NCBI RefSeq assembly: GCF_964355755.1
Contig: NC_092670.1
Coordinates: 3,869,001 to 3,933,000, forward strand
Length of the DNA: 64,000 bases
Source: Antedon mediterranea
Taxonomy: Eukaryota > Echinodermata > Crinoidea > Comatulida > Antedonidae
Direction of reading: 5' to 3'
Below are positions 43,720 through 52,101 of the stretch, one piece after another. Both the position numbers and the translations under genes were made by a program. Every line of letters starts with the position of its first letter. The first letter of the stretch is position 1. The notes beneath the pieces are model-generated. The model did no database searches, had not been told where the DNA came from, and was given only the letters and a program-made list of their open reading frames with translations.

Positions 43720-44035
43720 TTTCCCGACACACACATAACAGCTGTTCCGATTACTGTTCTCTAGACTCTACATTCAAAGGTAGGAATTAAAGTTTGTATA
43801 ACAAAAGGATACTTACTGATAAACCAATCACATCAATGCATTTGAATTTGGAGTCTAAACTAAAAATACTAACATTCTATGGAAACTACAGCCAGCACTA
43901 ATTATAGGTGGGGACGAGCCAGTTGTTCCGACAGAACGGACCTTCATATACACACATTTCCAAGTGTAGGCCTACAGGCTCTGCTAGATCCGTAGTTCCG
44001 AGGACTATATTGTACTACAACAGCTATTTAATCAG
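43720..44035 (+). promoter_or_regulatory. promoter and first non-coding exon of ApoL-like gene 3
   Basis: CCAATCA at 43824-43830 followed by TCTAAACTAAAAATACTAAC matches the promoters at 59223, 62224, 46646 and 51111. A kB-like GGATTTTCCC lies near 43720. A first exon ends in AATCAG|GTCAGT at 44035/44036, and the same donor context is seen at 59400 and 62373. The intron runs to the acceptor TTTTGCAG at 44332. Confidence 0.55.
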
Positions 44036-44056
44036 GTCAGTTTAATTTTGTTGACA

Positions 44057-44150
44057 AATCGAGCGTACAAATTAGTATTAATAATACTAATTTGTACGCT
44101 CGATTAGATTAGATTAGATTAGATTAGATTAGATCTATTATTAGATTAGG
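44057..44150 (+). repeat. perfect 24-bp hairpin plus (ATTAG)n in intron 1 of gene 3
   Basis: AATCGAGCGTACAAATTAGT... at 44057-44080 is an exact inverted repeat of 44082-44105, with a 1-nt centre. A run of about six GATTA pentamers follows. It lies 21 nt after the splice donor. Promoter copy 59.4 kb has only the left part (ATCGAGCGTCCCAAATTA). Confidence 0.85.
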
Positions 44151-44338
44151 TCTATAGAGCTAAACTGTGTGAATCGCCCACCACTCTACAAACATGCACA
44201 GCTAACATTGACTGGACCGCTAGGCTTAATGTGCTGTTTACTATTCAACTGGGCACTAATGTATTCGATAATTGTACGGTACCCCTCTCCTACTGGATTT
44301 TTTGATTAATTATGTATTTGATTATTTTGCAGAGCACT

Positions 44339-45292
44339 ATGAGTAAGCACCGTAATCCACGGTATGACACACTGGTCTGTCATTGGACGTGTAAATCAAA
44401 AAAAGAGTTGTGTCATATGGCAACAGTTTTGATAGACACTGTTCTGAACGATCCCTTAAGTTTTCTTCCATCCGGGGAACTTACAAAACATGCCAACAAA
44501 GAAATCAAACAGCTTGAGTTGATCCATGATATTCAACCGCAAATAAAAGAAGTAACGGGAGAATTTCGAAGTGTCTTTAAAGAGTGGTCAAAATATCGCT
44601 TAGAAGTTATTGAGGAATTGACCAAGTTTATTGGTGAAGTCATAGTGGTAAAGACTGGTAAAAATGTAGTGAAAGCCGGTGCTACGATTACCGGTATAAT
44701 TGGTAGTATCATTGTTATTGGGTCACTCTTGCTTTCCCCCGTGACCGGAGGACTTTTGTTAAACGCTTTCGGACTTAAAGTAACCCTAGCATCCAGTGCA
44801 GTTCTTATCGGAGCAGAGATTGCAGACGGTGCATTCACTCACATCCAGAGCAAACGAGTAGCAAGGTTGCTAGAAAAAGATCGTAAACTAACGGAACAAA
44901 TGGAAACTGCTGTTGAATCCTTGATGACAACCAGTAAACTCTTCAGTGACGCTGTCGATGAGTTTGAAAAAAAGCATCAATGGCCTGGAATAGATTACTT
45001 TATCGGAGGGATGTTAAATTGGAAAATGGAGTACTCTCGGGCTGAATCAGTCATTGCCGATGTAGGAGAATCTCTTAAAGCAAAACCATTTAAAACGCCA
45101 TCAAAATTGACCCGTGGTATCTCTGGATTTCTAAACGGGATTTATGTAATTATGGACTCTATAAATTTGATGAAAACTATACAAGACATACAAAATGGAT
45201 CTAAATCTGACCTACAGGAACATATTACGGCATTGGCAGCAGTTCTGATACATGAGCATGAAATATTGCAAAAACAATATGACAGTTTCTAA
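44339..45292 (+). CDS. apolipoprotein-L-like protein, gene 3
   Basis: 317 residues from the ATG at 44339. An ATG 27 nt upstream lies inside the intron, ahead of the TTTTGCAG acceptor, and is rejected as start. The Cys motif has one inserted residue (CHWTCKSKKELC). The hairpin (about 114-160) is the most ApoL-like of the set: ITGIIGSIIVIGSLLLSPVT, then GG and ASSAVLIGAE. The helical middle (HIQSKRVARLLEKD) and the conserved end (DLQEHITALAAVL) follow. It reads KHQWPGIDYF where genes 1 and 2 read RHQWFGMD. Its 3' two thirds and flank were duplicated to 49113-51400. Neighbouring genes are in the same orientation with separate promoters, so not an operon. Confidence 0.72.
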   Translation: MSKHRNPRYDTLVCHWTCKSKKELCHMATVLIDTVLNDPLSFLPSGELTKHANKEIKQLELIHDIQPQIKEVTGEFRSVFKEWSKYRLEVIEELTKFIGEVIVVKTGKNVVKAGATITGIIGSIIVIGSLLLSPVTGGLLLNAFGLKVTLASSAVLIGAEIADGAFTHIQSKRVARLLEKDRKLTEQMETAVESLMTTSKLFSDAVDEFEKKHQWPGIDYFIGGMLNWKMEYSRAESVIADVGESLKAKPFKTPSKLTRGISGFLNGIYVIMDSINLMKTIQDIQNGSKSDLQEHITALAAVLIHEHEILQKQYDSF

Positions 45293-45473
45293 TGAAAGCC
45301 TGATCTTGATACCGCGAGTACACTGAAATGTAAATTCGGGGTAATATGCACGTCTCGCAGTATTCTTCTTCAAAGACCAAACTATGAATGAGAACCAAAA
45401 CGAGAAATAGATAATTAATAGCAAAAAAAGAAATTTAAAAATCAAGTATATCATTTTTGGTACAATTTTGCTT

Positions 45474-45594
45474 AAGCTTGGTTCCCACTAGCGACGCAAC
45501 GTAACGCAATCTTGCAGCACTATTGCCTCGTCGGTTCCCATTTGTGATTACGCAATACAGCACTTTTCGTTACGTTCTAGTGGGAACCACGCTT
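45474..45594. mobile_element. short foldback MITE (family B), copy 2
   Basis: AAGCTTGGTTCCCACTAG and CTAGTGGGAACCACGCTT form the ends. TTA lies on both outer sides, consistent with a 3-bp TTA target duplication if the element is counted from AGCTTGG. It sits 180 bp after gene 3. Confidence 0.8.
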
Positions 45595-46640
45595 TATTCT
45601 AGGCCAATTTGCATTTAGATAATAATATATTGATTATTGTTATCATTTCATCCTATATTGTACGACTATTAAAACATCTTTTATTTTGTAGATAAATTAA
45701 TTTGTTCCGAAAAATAAATTATTATTCCTTATAAAACCAAATACCCGTATTTCTATATATGAATGTTCTGTAAGTAAGAAGTCATTAAGCTCAGTTAATT
45801 TGTAATCCAGTAATTATTATTAAATGGTTTTGCGTTTGTTTATAATTTTCTTGTATTGTTTTGTCAATGTTTGAATTTTAACAAATAGGCCTACATACAT
45901 TTAACACTACTGTACAACGGTGCGGCCAAAAGACGTGTTGTCTTAAAACCTTCACTTTCCAATAAGATCATGTAAAGAATTTATGGAATAAAACATGTAA
46001 CTGGCCAGTAGAGACTAATATAACATATACTGTACATAATTATTATTGGAATGGAAAAAATATAAAAAAGCATTTCTTTACAATAAATCCATAATGTATA
46101 GTTCAATGTCGACATAAACCAAAATATGTCAGCAATTTCACAATACAGTATTTGCAAAATGATTAAGCAGTAAGAATCTAGATTAGGCCTACTTCATCTA
46201 TGGAAATACCCAAATCTAACAAAATACGAAAGAAACAACATTGTATACAATATTGTTTCTACCATAAATTAGTTCTTTTCTCTGTTAAAAAAAGAAAGAA
46301 TAAAATGGTGGCGTGTGAAAATGATGTCATCAATAAAAAGAAAATATGATGAGGATAAGCTAATTTTTGTTAGAATTATTAATTATAGAATGTTAATAGG
46401 CTTTATAAAATGTTTAAAGTCAAAACGACAAAATGTACGTATTGGCATAGTAGGCTTTTAAATGTTCTATCTATAGGAAGAACATACAATACATATTATT
46501 ATAAATACTTCCAGCACCCGATCTTTGACCTCGCGTCAATGCAGTTTGTGGAAATGACTCAGAAATCGATTTTCACAAAACAGTTTTTTAAAACTATTGA
46601 TGATTTGTACTCCAGAAAAATACATTTTACATTTAACATG
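45595..46640. other. intergenic DNA, repeated at 49918-51105
   Basis: The stretch is almost identical to 49918-51105 apart from small indels and a ~120-bp insertion in the second copy near 50410-50560. No gene is supported. A shared 88-codon frame (46410-46676) overlaps the promoter and looks like chance. Confidence 0.5.
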
Positions 46641-46645
46641 ATTAA

Positions 46646-46947
46646 CCAATCACGTTCAAGTTTGATTCTAAACTAACGGATACGTATAAATAGTTAACAA
46701 AACATGTCAATGTATGGGAAGTTATCAATAACAATTGTAGTGAATATTTTAGTTAGTTCCGAGCTTTCTCAGGCGTATATATTTCCACGTGACGTACACA
46801 GCTGTCACTGAATGATAACTCATACAAAAAGTATATTTAACTCAACTAGAACTTTTATTCCTTGTAACTCGATTAATACATCTTTCTAAAACTGTCGGTT
46901 CTTCAGTCGTTCCTGTGGTCATCGTAACAATACGTATTTAAACACAG
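46646..46947 (+). promoter_or_regulatory. orphan ApoL-like promoter with CCAAT, TATA and first exon
   Basis: CCAATCAC at 46646, TTCTAAACTAACGG after it, and TATAAATAG at 46685-46693 form a compact promoter. A first exon ends ACACAG|GTAAGT at 46947/46948. The same arrangement recurs at 51111-51392. Sequence 47690-47830 then matches the ApoL 3' flank, so the coding exon that belonged here appears to have been lost. Confidence 0.55.
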
Positions 46948-47018
46948 GTAAGTAAAGCCTCTAGTATCATTTTGGTTTTAAAATGTGCAGTCGTTGTAGT
47001 CATTGTGTTGTACGCTGA

Positions 47019-47091
47019 ACTAATTTAAGAAATAACTGGACATTACAATATTAATATCCAGTTATTTTCAGTTTCTTAAATTAGTTCAGCG
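47019..47091. repeat. palindrome CTGAACTAATTTAAGAAA ... TTTCTTAAATTAGTTCAG
   Basis: The arms of about 34 bp are complementary with one small bulge, around a central ATATTAATAT. The left arm also matches the ApoL 3' flank (42245 region), so the right arm may be an inverted duplication of flank sequence. Confidence 0.75.
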
Positions 47092-47092
47092 A

Positions 47093-47170
47093 ACAACCAA
47101 GATTCGAACCCGCAAACGTCTGCTTGATATACAGATGTCCTAACCATTATATCACTGTGGCTTTCATAAC
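47093..47170 (-). repeat. tRNA-like sequence (degenerate)
   Basis: On the minus strand GATATAATGGTTAGGAC resembles an A box, and GCGGGTTCGAATCTTGG a B box, with about 70 bases overall. The T-stem would need two G-U pairs and a mismatch, and the acceptor stem does not close. It is best read as a decayed tRNA or the head of a SINE. Confidence 0.45.
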
Positions 47171-47253
47171 CCAATTGGATACGGTAGTGACTCTTTAACC
47201 CTCTCGGCGTGGTACGGCGGAACAGCAATATTTCCTCAATATGATTCCAAAGA

Positions 47254-47612
47254 CAAATTACTGAAAATAATGACAATGCTGTGGATATCAGTGGCTGGAC
47301 CTCAATGGAGATTCAAATCAAAATAAGGAAACGGCTAAATCAAAACGATAAAGTAAAACAGACAGAAAAATTAGCAGAGCTTTCGGGCAACACTAGCCCT
47401 TTATCAGTGCATATATATATATATATAGGCCTATATGTATATAAATCCAAAGGTAAATTACTGAAAAAAATGACAATGCTGTGGGTATCAGTGGCTGGAT
47501 CTCAATGGAGATACAAAAATAAAAAGCGAAAAGCTAAATCAAAACGATAAAGTAAACAGCCAGAAAAGTTAGCAGAGCTTTCGGGCAACACTAGCCCTTC
47601 ATCAGTATATAT
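47254..47612 (-). repeat. two tandem ~198-bp units with a hammerhead-like core
   Basis: ATGACAATGCTGTGG, ATCAGTGGCTGG, CTAAATCAAAACGATAAAGT and GCAGAGCTTTCGGGCAACAC occur twice, 198 bp apart. On the minus strand the second unit (47568-47605) reads CTGATGA, then AGGGC-loop-GCCC, then GAAAGC-TCT-GCTA. These are the conserved parts, stem II and a minimal stem III of a hammerhead ribozyme. Stem I is not formed, because a (TA)n run replaces its 5' strand. In the first unit (47370-47407) the core is mutated to CTGATAA. The arrangement recalls Penelope-like elements and retrozymes. Confidence 0.5.
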
Positions 47613-47689
47613 ATATAATAACTATAAGTTCATATATTCGAATACATTAGAAATAGTCATATTATCTACATAATAAAAGTATTTATGCA

Positions 47690-47830
47690 CAGCATACGGC
47701 ATGACACTTTATGTTTTTATATAATCCATCGAGCAATTTAAATGTTGTAATTTACAGGAACAATTATAAACGATTTGTTTTGTTATTTGCTTTCACACAT
47801 ACGCGCACATTTGAACTTCTAATTTAATTG
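47690..47830 (+). pseudogene. relic of an ApoL-like gene 3' flank
   Basis: CACCGAGCAATTTAAAT-type sequence (CCATCGAGCAATTTAAATG), TTTACAGGAACAAT and ATACGCGCACA follow the order seen at 42340-42480 downstream of gene 2. No coding exon precedes it, so only the 3' end of a former copy remains. Confidence 0.5.
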
Positions 47831-47996
47831 TTTAACGAAATAACATTTTTATTTTTATAAAATTGCTGTGGCAATAAAATGCGCGGCGTTTGAATGCGAG
47901 GCCCCTAGCTAGGAAGGCTATGCCTCCTTTGCTGTACCGATTCTAAACTGATCCTTCACTGCAGCTGATATTCCATACACTTCACAGGTTCTTTTT

Positions 47997-48930
47997 AGTC
48001 GCGTGGAAGCGACTCTATAGTTCACTATGTCGGTTGGTCGGTCTGTCTGTCTGTCTGTCGGTCTGTCTGTCTGTCGGTCCGGTATCACTATGCGTTTTAT
48101 CGCTTTATGACCTTATCTTGATATCAGTTTAATCTAGCTAGTCGCGTGGAAGCGACTCTATAGTTCACTATGTCGGTCGGTCGGTCTGTCTGTCTGTCTG
48201 TCGGTCTGTCTGTCGGTCTGTCTGTCTGTCTGTCGGTCCGGTATCACTATGCGTTTTATCGCTTTATGACCTTATCTTGATATCAGTTTAATCTAGCTAA
48301 GTCAATTTTTCACAGAATATTCCTTATGGCCAGGAATCGATGTGGTTATGTTTTCACGGTGCGCAATAAAAAATTACGCGGTCTACGCACGATTTAACGA
48401 AATCACGTTTGTAATCATATCTTAACAACCATGAATCACAATTAAATAAAATTTGGTACTCATAAATTTCAGGGCATAAATCATCATATGGCAATACAAT
48501 TACGTGCGTAGCGCATGTAACGCATGCGTACGCGCGCTTAAAATTTTCAAAATTTATTTTCGATGAAATAAGAGTACGTTTCAGGCAATTTTAAGCGTTT
48601 ACAAAATTGCCATGAGTGCGCAGATTTTTGCGCGCGCACTGCGCGTTAAATGTTATTGCGCACTCTTTTTGCCCGATTTCTGTTTTCTAGACTTACTTTT
48701 CAACTCTAAATTACGTTATACGAGCACGTCAAAAGTGACAGGCTACGCACGTGTAAATTAAAAAAATATAAATGTTTTTAAACATTTCAACATTTTTAAA
48801 CATGTTCAGTAATTTCGGTCAGTATAGTTCACTATGTCGGTCGGTCCGTCTGTCTGTCGGTCTGTCTGTTTGTCTGTCGGTCCGGTATCACTATGCATTG
48901 TAGCACGCGACTTAATGGCTGTTGGCCTTG
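47997..48930 (+). mobile_element. 0.93-kb element with GTCGCGTGG ends and TGTC/GGTC tracts (family C)
   Basis: It begins AGTCGCGTGGAAGCGACTCT and ends near GCACGCGACTTAATGGCTGT. Tracts of TCGG/TCTG tetranucleotides lie near both ends. The left 143 bp are tandemly duplicated (second unit from 48140). The homologous segment at 51460-51676 lacks the element and joins GGTTCTTTTT directly to GATTAAAATACAC. No coding frame is present. Related copies: 55903-56585, 61616-61875 and 10955-11046. Confidence 0.75.
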
Positions 48931-49112
48931 TTGATTAAAATACACATATATTTCGAATTATATAGATTTTGATTTTTGTTATATCAGGTAAATTGATAAA
49001 CAACCTGAAACCAACAGCATGTATTGACTAAGCATCGGCACAACAAAGGGATAATATGCAATTACGATAAATCACCGTACTTAGTACAACAATGAAAATT
49101 ATTTAGGCTACA

Positions 49113-49637
49113 ATTAAAATGTAGTAACCCTGGCATCCAGTGCAGTTCTTATCGGAGCAGAGATTGCAGACGGTGCATTCACTCACATCCAGAGCAAACG
49201 AGTAGCAAGGTTGCTAGAAAAAGATCGTAAACTAACGGAACAAATGGAAACTGCTGTTGAATCCTTGATGACAACCAGTAAACTCTTCAGTGACGCTGTC
49301 GATGAGTTTGAAAAAAAAGCACCAATGGCCTGGAATAGATTACTTTATCGGAGGGATATTAAATTGGAAAATGGAGTACTCTCGGGCTGAATCAGTCATT
49401 GCCGATGTAGGAGAATCTCTTAAAGCAAAACCATTTAAAACGCCATCAAAATTGATCCGTGGTATCTCTGGATTTCTAAACGGGATTTATGTAATTATGG
49501 ATTCTATAAATTTGATGAAAACTATACAAGACATACAAAATGAATCTAAATCTGACCTACAGGAACATATTACGGCATTGGCAGCAGTTCTGATACATGA
49601 GCATGAAATATTGCAAAAACAATATGACAGTTTCTAA
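49113..49637 (+). pseudogene. 5'-truncated, frameshifted ApoL-like pseudogene
   Basis: This is a near-identical copy of the last two thirds of gene 3 (from its codons for VTLASSAVLIG to the stop), lacking the first ~147 codons. A run of A near 49311-49318 has one extra base compared with gene 3, which shifts the frame. The left junction lies at AAAATGTAGT, a string also present in gene 3, so a microhomology-mediated deletion is plausible. The duplication continues through the 3' flank to about 51400. Confidence 0.85.
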
Positions 49638-49796
49638 TGGAAGCCTGATCTTGATACCGCGAGTACACTGACATGTAAATTCGGGGTAATATGCAAAGAA
49701 TAAACTATGAATGAGAACCAAAACAAGAAATAGATAATTAATAGCAAAAAAAGAAATTTAAAAATCAAATATATCATTTTTGTTACAATTTTGCTT

Positions 49797-49917
49797 AAGC
49801 TTGGTTCCCACTAGCGACGCAACGTAACGCAATCTTGCAGCACTATTGCGTCGTCGGTTCCCATTTGTGATTACGCAATACAGCACTTTCCGTTGCGTTC
49901 TAGTGGGAACCACGCTT
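49797..49917. mobile_element. short foldback MITE (family B), copy 3
   Basis: This is the duplicate of the copy at 45474-45594, carried along in the segmental duplication, with the same flanking TTA sites and only a few base changes. Confidence 0.8.
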
Positions 49918-51105
49918 TATTCTAGGCCAATTTGCATTTAGATAATAATATATTGATTATTGTTATCATTTCATCCTATATTGGACGACTATGAAAACAT
50001 CTCTTATTTTGTAGGTAAATTAATTTGTTCCGAAAAAGAAATTATTATTCCTTATAAAACCAAATACCCGTATTTCTATATATGAATGTTCTGTAAGTAA
50101 GAAGTCATTAAGCTCAGTTAATTTGTAATCCAGTAATTATTATTAAATGGTTTTGCGTTTGTTTATAATTTTCTTGTATTGCTTTGTCAATGTTTGAATT
50201 TTAACAAATAGGCCTACATACATTTAACACTACTGTACAACGGTGCGGCCAAAAGACGTGTTGTCTTAAAACCTTCACTTTCCAATAAGAACATGTAAAG
50301 AATTTATGGAAGAAAATATGTAACTGGCCAGTAGAGATTAATATAACATACTGTACATAATTATCATTGGAATGGAAAAAAAAACGCATTTCTATACAAT
50401 AAATCTATATGTAAAATTGAAAAAATTCATCTCCTTCCCAAAATATTTTTTATTTTTCACCTTCATGAAAAACGAAAATTTGATTTCAAAAATCTATATT
50501 TAGTTCAATGTAGACATAAACCAAAATATACTTATTAGGGGTTTTTCCAAATTACTCTTAACAGCGCTACCATATATCAGCGATTGCACAATACAGTATT
50601 TGCAGAATGATTAAGCAGTAAGAATCTAGATTAGGCCTACTTCCTCTATGGAAATACCCAAATCATGGAAATACACAAATCTAACAAAATACGAAAGAAA
50701 CAACATTGTATACAATATTGTTTCTACCATAAATTAGTTCTTTTCTCTGTTAAAAAAAGAAAGAATAAAACGGTGGCGTGTGAAAATGATGTCATCAATA
50801 AAAAGATAATATGATGAGGGTAAGCTAATTTTCGTTAGAATTATTAATTATAGAATGTTAATAGGCTTTATAAAATGTTTAAAGTCAAAACGACAAAATG
50901 TACGTATTGGCATAGTAGGCTTTTAAATGTTCTATCTATAGGAAGAACATACAATACATATTATTATAAATACTTCCAGCACCCGATCTTTGACCTCGCG
51001 TCAATGCAGTTTGTGGAAATGACTCAGAAATCGATTTTCACGAAACAGTTTTTTAAAACTATTGATGATTTGTACTCCGGAAAAATACATTTTACATTTA
51101 ACATG
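49918..51105. other. duplicated intergenic DNA
   Basis: Near-copy of 45595-46640. A ~120-bp AT-rich stretch near 50410-50560 is absent from the first copy. No gene is seen. Confidence 0.45.
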
Positions 51106-51110
51106 ATTAA

Positions 51111-51392
51111 CCAATCACGTTCAAGTTTGATTCTAAACTAACGGATACGTATAAATAGTTAACAAAACATGTCAATGTATGGGGAGTTATCAATAACAAT
51201 CTATAACTTACTTGCTGATCATTCTAAGTTATAGGCATAATGGTACTTATGACAACTCACAATTCAATTACGGTAGCGGCGAGCCACTGAAAAAAACGCC
51301 TAACTAAACAGAATTCCAAATTCGTTGGCAGGAAAACTGTCGGTTCTTTAGTCGTTCCTGTGGTCATCGTAACAATACGTATTTAAACACAG
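51111..51392 (+). promoter_or_regulatory. promoter and first exon assigned to ApoL-like gene 4
   Basis: CCAATCAC (51111), TTCTAAACTAACGG and TATAAATAG (51150-51158) duplicate the promoter at 46646. The exon ends ACACAG|GTAAGT at 51392/51393. The middle (about 51200-51335) is unrelated to the first copy and includes a CTATAACTTA ... TAAGTTATAG hairpin. The next ApoL acceptor downstream is at 56824, giving a 5.4-kb intron that holds the 4.95-kb insertion. Confidence 0.5.
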
Positions 51393-52101
51393 GTAAGTAA
51401 AGCCTCTAGTATCATTTTGTTTAACGAAATAACATTTTTATTCTTATAAAATTGCTGTGGCAATAAAATGCGCGGCGTTTGAATGCGAGGCCCCTAGCTT
51501 GGAAGGCCTTTGCTGTACCGATTCTAAACTGATCCTTCACTGCAGCTGATATTCCATTTACTTCACAGGTTCTTTTTGATTAAAATACACATATATTTCG
51601 AATTATATAGATTTTGATTTTTGTTATATCAGGTAAATTGATAAACAACCTAAAACCAACAGCATGTATTGACTATTGAGACCCATGGCGTTAGACCGTT
51701 TTAGCGTACGACGCTAAAAGAATGTGTGTCTGAACAGTTGGGGATTAGCGTACAACGCGTCGTACAACGGTTGTAGCGTTGTAGTGGAAAACGGTTGATA
51801 GTACCGTTTTAGCGTACGACGCTACTGTAAGTCAACGTTGTATCCAATCAGAACGTTTCCTGTTATGACGCGAAACAAGGTTTGACCTAGGCTGACATCT
51901 TGTATCGTCAATGTGTGAGATGGATTTCAATAACAAAAAGGCCAGAATAAATAAGGCCTAACTACACTACAAATACAACTGTTACAAAGGCTACAAACTA
52001 TTATCAACTGATTACCATTATATTTTCTAACAAATGACATAAATACATGCACCTTGTATTTAAACTACGATCCCATCCGCTTTTAGGCCTAGCTAGGCCT
52101 A

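Noticed and set aside
44312-44338. Upstream ATG of ApoL-like gene 3
   Set aside because: The stretch contains the TTTTGCAG splice acceptor and belongs to the intron. Homologous copies start at the ATG just after the acceptor.
46410-46676. 88-codon open frame repeated at 50875-51141 with almost the same protein
   Set aside because: Its conservation is explained by the segmental duplication. It overlaps the CCAAT promoter and has no recognisable motif.
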